Source of the DNA: Flavobacteriales bacterium
GTDB lineage: Bacteria; Bacteroidota; Bacteroidia; Flavobacteriales_F; PHOS-HE28
Length of the DNA: 18,572 nucleotides
Reading direction: 5' to 3'
Assembly (NCBI GenBank): GCA_016718655.1
Contig: JADKCV010000045.1
Coordinates: 1-18,572, forward strand
Positions 1-7,675 of this stretch are shown here, piece after piece. Under the pieces are notes generated by a model, which did not search any database, had not been told where the DNA came from, and worked only from the letters and a program-made list of their open reading frames with translations. A program made the translations under genes and the position numbers. Each line of letters opens with the position of its first letter. The first letter of the stretch is position 1.

Positions 1-706
1 CAACACGAGCACTACCGCAAGCGCTTGACGCAGACGCGGCTCCGGCGCTTTGCGAGCACCCACCCAGCTGCCGAGCGTACCGCCGACCAGTGCTGCGACC
101 AGCCAGGCCCACATGTCCGCGGAGAAACCGTTCGACACCGGCGCCGAACCGAGCAATCCCGCAGCACTGTTCACCAGGATGAACAAGGAGGAGATGGCCG
201 CAGCACCTTTGGCATCGGCCCATCCGCACAAGAGGAGGATCGGACTCAGGAGTACTCCGCCACCGATGCCGATGAGGCCGGAGATGAAGCCGATGCCCGC
301 ACCGAACGCCAATGCCAGCAGGAGCGGCGGCGTGCGCAGCACAGCACTACCACGTCCGAACAGACCGAACAAGCGCCCTGCGGCCACGAGGAGGCATAAG
401 CCGAGCACACGGACATACACATTGCCGGGCAGATCGATCATCCCACCTGCATAAGCGAAGGGCACACTGGCAACAGCGAAGGGCCAGAACAAGGACCAAC
501 GGAAGTAGCCCGCTTGACGGAATTGCAGGAAAGTGATGCCGCTTACGCCCAGGTTCAACACCAAGGCGGTGGGGTTTGATCAACGCCGGTGCGAAGCCCG
601 CCATAGCCAGCAAGGCGAGGTAACCACTCGCGCCGCCGTGCCCCACCATGGCGTACGCGAACGCCACGATGGCGATGAGCAGCAGCAACCAGGTATCCGC
701 CATCAT
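1..706 (-). CDS. Sulfite exporter TauE/SafE-family membrane protein (partial, one frameshift)
   Basis: A probable inner-membrane exporter or permease of the TauE/SafE family (PF01925), often linked to sulfite, sulfonate or other small organic anions; the substrate is not readable here. The N-terminus has the family's hydrophobic helix and glycine-rich VGHGGASGYLALLAMAG segment, and the second half carries the matching GFISGLIGIGGGVLLSP repeat, then hydrophobic helices to the window start. The frame breaks at a GGGG run (plus 571-574): after ALIK the expected TALVLNLGVSGITF appears only if one G is removed, and the reading is then open to base 1. The C-terminus lies outside the window. The start ATG (706) overlaps the thiF-like stop as ATGA, so translational coupling is likely. 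A Met-Met start gives two possible initiators. The family call is confident; whether the frameshift is real is not. Confidence 0.85.
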
Positions 707-1380
707 CGATCGATGATCGGTGGTTCAATGCTGATCCACGCGCGCGTGTCGCCGCCGTACTGCTCGATCCGGCCGTTCGCCAGCGGCACCGCGTTCAACC
801 ATTCGCGGATGCGCCAGGCCATGCGTTTCGCTACTTCCTCGATCACCTCTTCGGGCACGTGGCGCATGTCGCAGCCATCCTGCTCGGCACCCGGCTTGCC
901 GCCGAAAAGGTCACGCAGCAAAAGGTCCTTGCGCGCACCCTCCACGTGCAGGGCGATCACCTGGCCTTCGCGGCCGTGCACCGCGCCGCTCAACAAAGGC
1001 ACATCGTACGCAGCGCAGGTCCGATCGATCAGTTGCCGCGCGTGCGCATCATCCGTGGCATCCACCACCAGGTCGTGCATGGAAACGATGTCGTCCGCGT
1101 TGTTCGCATCGAAGAACGCATCCACCGTTGCGATGTCCACCGGCACCGGTGCGTTGCGCACCCAGGCGTGCGCCACCTCCACCTTCGGGTGGCCTACGTC
1201 CACCGGCGCGTACAAATGCTGTCGGTCGATGTTCTTGTGCTCCACCCGGTCGCCATCGACCAAGGTGATCAGGCTGAACGGCATGCGCACCAGGCGTGGT
1301 AGGAGGGCACAACCCAAGGCGCCCATGCCGATCAAGGCAACGCGGATATCGGAAGACGGACCGTCGACGTGGTGTTCCAT
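703..1380 (-). CDS. ThiF/MoeB/HesA-family E1-like adenylyltransferase
   Basis: A 225-residue soluble protein with the ThiF fold (PF00899). Such enzymes bind ATP and adenylate the C-terminus of a ubiquitin-like or sulfur-carrier protein, or a tRNA/peptide substrate. Visible are the nucleotide-binding loop IGMGALGC (about residues 17-24), the VDGDRVEHKNIDRQ segment with D42, D44 and R53, K66, VDATDD around 106-111, and SGAVHGREGQV around 131-141. It lacks the paired CxxC zinc site of MoeB and ThiF and has only three cysteines (24, 122, 170), so its chemistry may stop at adenylation or it may be a divergent family member. No carrier protein gene lies beside it. It is 45 bases after a lipoprotein gene and overlaps the TauE start by ATGA; the TauE neighbour makes a sulfur role tempting but unproven. 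Confidence 0.85.
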   Translation of the reverse strand: MEHHVDGPSSDIRVALIGMGALGCALLPRLVRMPFSLITLVDGDRVEHKNIDRQHLYAPVDVGHPKVEVAHAWVRNAPVPVDIATVDAFFDANNADDIVSMHDLVVDATDDAHARQLIDRTCAAYDVPLLSGAVHGREGQVIALHVEGARKDLLLRDLFGGKPGAEQDGCDMRHVPEEVIEEVAKRMAWRIREWLNAVPLANGRIEQYGGDTRAWISIEPPIIDR

Positions 1381-1425
1381 GCGGACACAAGTTTAGCTGT
1401 GCCCGCGTGGTGCGCGTGTGCAACG

Positions 1426-1902
1426 CTATTGCGGACCTATGGTCACATCGAAGGAAAGCTCCACCTGTTTCGCTACGCCGTCGCCATTCAGTCGCAGACC
1501 CACCGATGCGGTGCCTTTCAAGCGGCCGCTGGTGGGCTCGTAGTCGGTGAGGGTCAACGTGCCATGGCCATCGGCCGGTACCGTGTAGGATCCTTCCATG
1601 GAGGTGTACAGCACGCTGTTGGCGGCTTCCGAGATCGGCCGCACACCGGTGCTGAGGGTATCCACTTCCAGGACCATCGTACCGCCGGAGAGCGAAACCC
1701 CGGTGAGGATCGCCGTACCATCGGAACCCATGCCTTGTACGTGCGCGTTCGCACACCAGTCATTGCCGCCTACGGTCGCTTCCATGCGGGCGCCGTTGGA
1801 TCCGCAGGTATCCGGCAGGATGAGGTCCTGGACCGCATCCTCCTTCGCACACGCGATGAGCAATACGGAACCGAGTACGATGGCAGGATGAACACGCGCC
1901 AT
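1426..1902 (-). CDS. Small lipoprotein of unknown function
   Basis: A 158-residue exported lipoprotein. Residues 1-17 are a signal peptide and LIAC (15-18) is a lipobox, so Cys18 should be lipidated. After a short acidic linker comes a compact all-beta-looking domain containing EATVGGNDWCAN, LTGVSLSGGTMVLEV, GSYTVPADGHGTLTLTDYEP and a strand-rich C-terminus ending FDVTIGPQ. Two further cysteines (in DTCGSN and DWCAN) could form a disulfide. The layout resembles small Bacteroidota lipoproteins of the DUF6252 kind, but that match is by eye only. It is the first gene of a probable three-gene unit with the ThiF-like and TauE genes downstream (45-base gap). The ATG at 1902 is chosen because the signal peptide begins there; no Shine-Dalgarno sequence is seen. 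Confidence 0.75.
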   Translation of the reverse strand: MARVHPAIVLGSVLLIACAKEDAVQDLILPDTCGSNGARMEATVGGNDWCANAHVQGMGSDGTAILTGVSLSGGTMVLEVDTLSTGVRPISEAANSVLYTSMEGSYTVPADGHGTLTLTDYEPTSGRLKGTASVGLRLNGDGVAKQVELSFDVTIGPQ

Positions 1903-1975
1903 GGGAGAGAGGTGCCGGAATGGTGACCGGCGCGCCGTTCATACGGAAAGGCTCGTCCCGGGTTCGGTCCACCGG

Positions 1976-2012
1976 AAAATCGAAGGGCCGTCTCCTGCGA
2001 GACGGCCCTTCG
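1976..2012 (-). terminator. Rho-independent terminator after the large T9SS gene
   Basis: A perfect 14-bp inverted repeat (1981-1994 and 1999-2012) with a 4-base CTGC loop is followed, on the minus strand, by ATTTT (1980-1976). It lies about 20 bases past the stop of the T9SS gene ending at 2035 and before the lipoprotein gene at 1902, so it ends the upstream transcript. Confidence 0.85.
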
Positions 2013-2034
2013 CCAGATGCTTGTATCAAACGGA

Positions 2035-3162
2035 TCAGCGCACCACCACGCGGCGCACCGCCGTGCCTTGGGCATGGTTCACGCGCAAGGCGTATTCGCC
2101 CGTGGCGAGACCGGAAAGATCCAAGGTGGAGTTCGGCCCTACGGAGCGTTGCTCGCTGATCACCACGCGACCGGCGATGTCGACGAGTTGCAGGTCCACC
2201 ACACCCGTGATCGTGCCGAAGTTGATGTTCAACACGCCCGAGGCGGGAACCGGGTAGATCCCGAAACCATCGGTCGCGGTCTCGCTGAGACCGACAGGTC
2301 CCACCGTCACGAGCACTTCTTCGCGGGGGCCTTCGCACACGGTGAGCGGGCGCTGCACTTCCCAATCGTAGAAGAAGTAGTAGTACGCCAGCGCATTGCC
2401 ACCGGTGACGCTGGTCCCGGTGATCGTACCCAAGCTGCCGAGCGCGTAGGGGAATGATGGGTTACTGCCGTTGCCATCGCGCCACAGCTGAGGGTCATCG
2501 CTGGTGATGCGCAAGCCATAGCCGGTGCCAGCGGGAACAGTGAAGTTCAAGGTCACACGGCTTTCGCCATCCGGGATATTGAACGTGCCAGCGGCGATCT
2601 CGTCGCCATCCATGTTCACCAACGCGATCGACCGGTTGCCCGCGCCGCTCGCGTACACCTTCACGCTGTTGATGATGATCTCTTCGTTCGCATTGAACAC
2701 CAACCAGAAGCCGGGGCTCGGATGGTATTGGCCGGTGAGGCTGCGGCTTTCGCGACCACCGATCGCTTCTTCACCGCCGTAGAGGTTCTGATCGGCACAC
2801 CAGAACGAGGTGTTCAGATCCAGGGTCGGCGTGGTCCATGCATTGCCCGAACCGACCGCGGTTCCGCCGGTGGCCACATCGTACCACACCACGTTGGTGC
2901 CCGTCGCCGTGAGGTCGGCGGTGCCGGGACCTAGCAGGTTCACATCGGCCGCTGTGGGTGCTGCTGGCGCATCCAATACGGCGATCTCCACCGGTGCACT
3001 GGTGTAGTCGCCACAGGTTCCGGTGATCGTCACGGTGTAGCTGCCGGCTTGCGTGATCACAGCGGATTGTGCCGTGCCCGCGCCGTTGCTCCAGGCATAG
3101 CTACTGGCCTCGCTGCTCGTCAGGGTCACTTCGCCGAACTCGCAGATCGTGGTCTCCCTCAA
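2035..3162 (-). CDS. C-terminal part of the FG-GAP/ASPIC T9SS protein (frameshifted from the ORF above)
   Basis: This reading frame has no signal peptide and overlaps the preceding ORF by four bases, so it is the rest of the same secreted protein rather than a separate gene. It starts with an Ig-like/PKD-like module (about residues 1-65, strand pattern plus SYTVTITGTCGDY), then a second Ig-like module (to about 135, WYDVATGGTAV, typical of Bacteroidota adhesins), then a beta-rich region (about 140-280). The end is a type A T9SS sorting domain: GFGIYPVPASGVLNINF, LQLVDIAGRVV, LDLSGLATGEYALRV and a basic C-terminus (RRVVVR). The T9SS signal sends the protein across the outer membrane for surface attachment or release. 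The nominal TTG start at 3162 is an artefact of the broken frame. A strong terminator follows. Confidence 0.8.
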   Translation of the reverse strand: MRETTICEFGEVTLTSSEASSYAWSNGAGTAQSAVITQAGSYTVTITGTCGDYTSAPVEIAVLDAPAAPTAADVNLLGPGTADLTATGTNVVWYDVATGGTAVGSGNAWTTPTLDLNTSFWCADQNLYGGEEAIGGRESRSLTGQYHPSPGFWLVFNANEEIIINSVKVYASGAGNRSIALVNMDGDEIAAGTFNIPDGESRVTLNFTVPAGTGYGLRITSDDPQLWRDGNGSNPSFPYALGSLGTITGTSVTGGNALAYYYFFYDWEVQRPLTVCEGPREEVLVTVGPVGLSETATDGFGIYPVPASGVLNINFGTITGVVDLQLVDIAGRVVISEQRSVGPNSTLDLSGLATGEYALRVNHAQGTAVRRVVVR

Positions 3163-4853
3163 GCGGAGACGGTCGGCGTTTCATCCGGATCCTGCGCGAT
3201 GAACACGCTGGTCTGTCCGGTGCAACCCGTGCCATCATCCACGATCACCGAATAGGTACCGCCGGTGTTCACCGTGATGCTGGAGGTGGTGGCCGAGGTG
3301 TTCCATGTGTAGGTGAAATCGCCGGGCATGGCGGCATCCAAGGTGAGGCCGGAACCACCGGTGCACACCACCGCTGGGCCGCTCAGGCTGATGCCCACGT
3401 TGGGCGAGATGCAGACGCCTTCCACCGCGGAGATCGTCTGGTCCACGCCGAGATCCGTGTACGTGTCCACTTGACCGCTGGGCCAGGTGATGGTGAGCGT
3501 AGGGATCACCGTGTTCGCTCCGAGGCCGAAGTGCAGCACGGAAGAGTTCACCACACCGTAGCTCTCGCCCGCATGTACCTCGCGGATCATCGTGCCCCAA
3601 GGTCCATCGATCGTGACCATGGCGCCCACAGCGTCCAGGTTGCTCTGCACACCTGTGAGGTTCACGCGCAGCCAGTGGTTGCCGTTCGGCGTGTTCAGCC
3701 ACAGGCGGTCCGGGAAATTGCCGTCCGCATCGATGTAGCCATCGCCGTAGCTGGCGTACACGTCTTCGAAACCGTCACCGTTCAGATCGCCGAAAGCGTA
3801 GCTGTGCATGTTCTTCGCAGCCGGGAAAAGACCGGTGACCTCCGTGAAGGTGCCGTCGCCGTTGCCGCGGAAGTAGAGGTCCTCGCTCGCGGTGATGATG
3901 TCCAGGAAACCGTCGTTGTCCAGATCGCGGAAGAGGCCCTGGAGGAAGAAGCCTTGATAATCGGAGAGACCGCTGGAAGCGGTGACGTCGGTGAAATTGC
4001 CGGTGCCGTCGTTCTCGAACAGTTGCAGCGTGGTGCTGTGAGTGGTGTGGAACATGTCCAGGTCACCATCGTTGTCGTAGTCACCGAAGTCGCTGGTCCA
4101 CACCTGCTCCCGGTTCTGCAGGCCGTAGGTGGCGGCGAGATCGGCGTACTGGTTGTTGCCGTCGTTCACGAAGAGGCGGTCCCAGCGGCGCGGATCGTTC
4201 GGATCGTTCACGCCTTGACGGCAATGGCTGATGTGCAGGTCGATGTCGCCATCGCGATCGAAATCGGAAAAGGTGCTGCCGTAGTTGCCGCTCATATCGC
4301 TCGGAGGAGTGGTGGCCCAGTTGATGTAGGCGTTGTTGTTGATCGGCTCGCCACCGGCGTTGGTGAACCAGATGTTCGGTGGGCCATCATCGTGGCAGGC
4401 GAACACGTCCAAGCGACCGTCGTTGTTCATGTCGGCGATGCTCATGCACTGCGTGAAGATGTCCGGTCCGTTCAGATCGGTGAGCTGGGCAACGCCACGG
4501 CTGGTGATGCGCAGGTAGTGCGTGCCATCGTAGGAACCACCGCTCACGATGTCCTTGTGCCCGTTGTTGTCAATGTCAGCGATCGTCCAGCCCCACTGAC
4601 CGGCATTGCTCACGGTGCCGTAGTCGAAGGTGGTGAAGGTGTGATCGGCGTTCTGGTACAGCACGAAGACGTTGCGGCTGTCCTCCAGCTGAACGATGTC
4701 ATCCAGGCCGTCGCCATCCATGTCCACCACCGCCATGCAACCACCGCTGCTGGCCGAATGGCTGAGCACGGCGCTGCCGTTGGTGAAGGCGGGTTGGGCC
4801 ACTGCGGCCGCCGTGCCCAATACGGCAGCGGCCAGGAGTAATGTAGAACGCAT
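3159..4853 (-). CDS. Secreted FG-GAP/VCBS repeat protein with ASPIC/UnbV domain (N-terminal part)
   Basis: An extracellular protein of 564 residues as read, about 940 once joined to the frame that follows. Residues 1-20 are a signal peptide. At least seven FG-GAP/VCBS calcium-loop repeats (D-x-D/N-x-D-G pattern) sit near residues 44, 93, 141, 198, 259, 310 and 357 and should form a beta-propeller. An ASPIC/UnbV domain follows (about 408-478, AMVTIDGPWGTMIREVHAG to the WPSGQVDTYTDL segment), then an Ig-like module (about 486-555). The frame stops at 3159 just after TVSA, and the next frame continues with ETTICEFG and carries the T9SS sorting domain. Joining needs one extra base near 3160. Proteins of this architecture are surface or matrix adhesins of unknown ligand. 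It starts 107 bases after the DAHP synthase stop. Confidence 0.88.
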   Translation of the reverse strand: MRSTLLLAAAVLGTAAAVAQPAFTNGSAVLSHSASSGGCMAVVDMDGDGLDDIVQLEDSRNVFVLYQNADHTFTTFDYGTVSNAGQWGWTIADIDNNGHKDIVSGGSYDGTHYLRITSRGVAQLTDLNGPDIFTQCMSIADMNNDGRLDVFACHDDGPPNIWFTNAGGEPINNNAYINWATTPPSDMSGNYGSTFSDFDRDGDIDLHISHCRQGVNDPNDPRRWDRLFVNDGNNQYADLAATYGLQNREQVWTSDFGDYDNDGDLDMFHTTHSTTLQLFENDGTGNFTDVTASSGLSDYQGFFLQGLFRDLDNDGFLDIITASEDLYFRGNGDGTFTEVTGLFPAAKNMHSYAFGDLNGDGFEDVYASYGDGYIDADGNFPDRLWLNTPNGNHWLRVNLTGVQSNLDAVGAMVTIDGPWGTMIREVHAGESYGVVNSSVLHFGLGANTVIPTLTITWPSGQVDTYTDLGVDQTISAVEGVCISPNVGISLSGPAVVCTGGSGLTLDAAMPGDFTYTWNTSATTSSITVNTGGTYSVIVDDGTGCTGQTSVFIAQDPDETPTVSA

Positions 4854-4960
4854 GTGTTGCAGGTTCGGTGTTCGTTGGTTCGGGAAGATTTCCTTGCGGC
4901 GCCCGAATGTAGAAGGATGGGACGTACCGTGACGGTGCGAACGGGCCCAAACGGGTGATC

Positions 4961-6098
4961 CTACCGACGGGCCGCGCCCACCGCACGACCGGCGCTGGCG
5001 ATGCCCTGGTCCGGATCGGGTACCGCGCGTTGCCGGCGGATGCTCTCCTCGTGCACCGCGTTCATCAGGTCGGTGATGAAACGGGGCTCAGTTTCAGGTC
5101 CGTGGTCATGGACAGCAGCCGCCGTACGATGCGGTCGAAACGCTCCGGCTGCAGGATGGCCACGTTGTGCGCCTTCTTGAAATCACCGATCCGCTCGGCG
5201 ATGTCCATGCGGGAGGAGAGCTTCTGGATGATCTCGTCGTCCAGCTGGTCGATCAGGTCGCGCAGGTCGGCCAGTTCGCTCTGCTGCTGCTGGCCCGGGG
5301 AAGCGTCCCGGATGATCAGGCTGTCCAACAACTGCCGCAGTGTGGCGGGTGTGATCTGCTGTTTCGCATCGCTCTTCGCGTTCACCGGATCGCGGTGCGT
5401 CTCGATCATCAAGCCGCTGAAGTTGAGGTCCAGTGCTTGCTGCGCGATGCCCCCCAGTTTGTCCGGCGAACCGGCGATGTGGCTGGGGTCGCAGATCAGT
5501 TCCAGGTGCGGGAACGCCGCCTTCAACCGGATGGGGAATTCCCACATGGGGCTGTTGCGGTACGGCGTGCGCTCGAACCAGTTGAAGCCCCGATGGATGG
5601 CGGCCAGGCGGGTGATGCCCGCTGCGGCCAGCCGTTCGATGGCGCCGATCCACAGCTGCAGGTCGGGATTGATCGGGTTCTTCACGAACACCGGCACGTC
5701 GGTTCCGCGCAGCGCATCGGCGATCTCCTGCACGCTGAACGGATTGGGTGTGGTGCGCGCCCCGATCCACAGCATGTCGATGCCCGCTGCAGCGCCGCTT
5801 CGGCATGTTCGGCGGTGGCCACCTCGGTCATCACCAGCAGGCCGGTCTCCTGTTTCACGCGGGCCAGCCAGGTCAGGGCCTCGCGCCCCACGCCTTCGAA
5901 ACCGCCCGGACGGGTGCGGGGTTTCCACACGCCGGCGCGGAACACCTTCACCTGGGGCGCATGCTGAACGATGCCCCGTGCGGTCTCCATCACCTGCTCT
6001 TCGCTTTCCGCGCTGCACGGACCGGCGATGAACAGGGGGCGCTCGAAGCCCAGCCGCCAATCGGAAAGGCGCAAGGCGGGAAGGGTGCTGGGATCCAC
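4961..6098 (-). CDS. Bifunctional DAHP synthase / chorismate mutase (type II), two frameshifts
   Basis: Catalyses the first step of aromatic amino acid synthesis (phosphoenolpyruvate plus erythrose 4-phosphate to DAHP) and, through a C-terminal AroQ domain, chorismate to prephenate. The synthase has FIAGPCSAESEEQV, FRAGVWKPRTRPG, TEVATAEH, DMLWIGARTTPNPF, VKNPINPDLQLW, IHRGF, ICDPSHIAGS and MIETHRDP. The mutase begins at ELADLRDLIDQLDDEI and continues through RMDIAERIGDFKKAHN. Two single-base losses are inferred: near 5787 (after EAAL, where AGIDMLW is in another frame) and near 5087-5091. After the second, the other frame gives EPRFITDLMNAVHEESIRRQ and runs to a TAG at 4961, so the apparent stop at 5065 is false. 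With both bases restored the gene is a whole number of codons, about 379 residues. The start is GTG 6098. It lies 43 bases after the oxidoreductase gene, so co-transcription is likely. Confidence 0.88.
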
Positions 6099-6141
6099 GG
6101 TGCGAAGGTAGCGGAGGGCAGGGGCTCGGTCCGTGGCACGA

Positions 6142-7159
6142 TCACCACCGCACCGCCACCTTGCCGATGGTGCGGCCGCCTTCCAAGGCATCATGCGCTG
6201 CGGCCAGTTGGTCCGCGGCGAAAAGCTGATGTACACGCGGCACCAGCCAACCTCGCGCACGGCCTGCACCACTTCATGCAAGCAGCGCCCCAACAACGCC
6301 GGCTGGTGCTCGCCTGATCCGCAGCATGTTCACGCCGATGAGGCTGCGGCTCTTCATCATCAGGAAGATCGGTACGGTGATCCCCATGCGCCACACGAAG
6401 GCCAATGTGGCGAAGGGGCCGCCGCTGTTGCCGCGCTCGGCACCGCCGTACAACACCACCGCACCGCCGCTCCCGAAGCGCCATGTCCTCTTTGAAAGTG
6501 CTGCCGCCCACCGCGTTGAACGAAACATCCAGGCGATGCGAGCCGAGCGCGTGCTCCACCGCCGTGGCATAGTCGCCAGTGGACCGATCGATCACGTGTT
6601 GCGCCCCCAGCTGTTTCAGGTAGGCCATCTTCTCCGCGCCGCTGGCGATCGCGAACACTTCGCATCCGGCTTTCACTGCCAGTTGCACCAGCAGTTGCCC
6701 CACACCACCAGCGACGCTGTGGATCAGCACGCGCTGGCCTTCGCGCAATGGACAGGCATAGCGCGCCATGTACCAGGCCGTGCACCCTTGTGTGGCCAGT
6801 GCACACGCTTCACCGATGCCCAATGCATCGGGCACCACCGCTGCTGCGCGATGGTCCGTGACCGCCAGTTCCGCGTAGCCTCCGAAGCGCGTCATCGCTA
6901 CCACGCGCTGGCCCAGTCGTTCCGGTGGTACCCCGGCTCCGCAGCGCTCCACACGACCCACGGTCTCGTACCCGATCACGCTCGGCACCGGTGGCGCATC
7001 GCGGTACAGGCCGCGCCGCGCCATCACATCCGCGTAGTTCAGTCCGAAGCCTTCGCTACGGATCAGCAATTGTCCGGGACCGGGTTCCGGATCGGGCACC
7101 TGGCGCAGTTGGAAAGCCTCCTTCGTTGTACCGTGCTTGTGCAGGACCCATGCGTTCAT
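6142..7159 (-). CDS. MDR-family (zinc-independent) NAD(P)H:quinone-type oxidoreductase, three frameshifts
   Basis: A cytoplasmic medium-chain dehydrogenase/reductase of the quinone-oxidoreductase/VAT-1-like branch. The GroES-like half has PGPGQLLIRSEGFGLNYADV, RRGLYRDAPPVPSVIGYETVG and GQRVVAM; the Rossmann half has VLIHSVAGGVGQLLVQLA, a GAQHVIDRSTGDY segment and FNAVGG. No catalytic or structural zinc cysteines are seen. The frame breaks near 6472-6477 (after MALR; the continuation GSGGAVVLYGGAERGN is in another frame), near 6315 (after NMLRI) and near 6249-6251 (before WLVPRVHQLFAADQLAAAHD). Following the changes gives RTIGKVAVRW and a TGA at 6142, about 339 residues, the usual family length. 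ATG 7159 starts the conserved MNAWVLHKHG; longer readings add non-family sequence. The substrate is unknown. Confidence 0.85.
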
Positions 7160-7179
7160 GGGCACGAAGGTGGTGAGGT

Positions 7180-7199
7180 GGTGATGCGGGCGCATCACC
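7180..7199. promoter_or_regulatory. Perfect 9-bp dyad upstream of the oxidoreductase gene
   Basis: GGTGATGCG (7180-7188) and CGCATCACC (7191-7199) form a perfect inverted repeat with a 2-base centre, 21 bases before the oxidoreductase ATG. It could be an operator for a dimeric repressor or a leader hairpin hiding the start region. The rest of 7160-7675 (516 bases, the divergent intergenic region before nrdB) holds only the two weak nrdB items listed separately; nothing else is supportable. Confidence 0.4.
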
Positions 7200-7522
7200 C
7201 GAAAGGATGAGCCCCGACCACACGCGCTTTCCGGTCCTTCCCGGCATGCCATCGCGCGCCGCTTCGCCCTTTCCGTCCGCCGCAACGTCGCATCGGCACG
7301 TCATCGCCCGCATCCGTCGGCGATGCATGCGGCGAACGCGCGCGCACCGGGCCTTATGATCCTTCGCTGTGCGTTGCGCGCCCGTACGACGCCATGTTCC
7401 CGAGTTGTTAGATGATCGTGAAGAAATTCCGCTTGCGGGTATGGTGATCCGATCCCGCCCACGATCCACGCGGTGCACCGAGCCGTGTTGAAAACATGGG
7501 AAACTTACCGCACTCCCACCCT

Positions 7523-7553
7523 TGGCTTCCCGCGCTCTCCGGTCCACATTTGT
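7523..7553 (+). promoter_or_regulatory. Weak candidate nrdB promoter
   Basis: A TTG, 20 bases of spacer and CACATTTG resemble the Bacteroidota -33 (TTTG/TTG) and -7 (TAnnTTTG) elements, with one mismatch in the -7 box. It lies about 120 bases before the nrdB ATG. This is a low-information match found by eye. Confidence 0.25.
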
Positions 7554-7617
7554 GACCCGCCGCTGAGGGGCCCACAGCCCACATCGCCGGACCCGAACAA
7601 AGACCGCGAACACATCC

Positions 7618-7635
7618 AAGGGGGCCGACCCCCTT
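7618..7635 (+). promoter_or_regulatory. Hairpin in the nrdB leader
   Basis: AAGGGGG and CCCCCTT form a perfect 7-bp stem with a CCGA loop, ending 40 bases before the nrdB ATG. It is not followed by a T run, so it is more likely a leader structure than a terminator. The function is unknown. Confidence 0.4.
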
Positions 7636-7675
7636 CAGCACATCGTCACCCTCCACGAGACCCCTTCCTCCCGCC

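Noticed and set aside
3155..3165. Programmed -1 frameshifting in the FG-GAP T9SS gene
   Set aside because: There is no X-XXY-YYZ slippery site or downstream pseudoknot, and other genes in the window show the same kind of single-base breaks.
3069..4841. Plus-strand open frame of 590 codons opposite the FG-GAP protein
   Set aside because: Composition (Val, His, Ala, Glu repeats) mirrors the Asp-Gly repeats of the minus-strand gene; no domains of its own.
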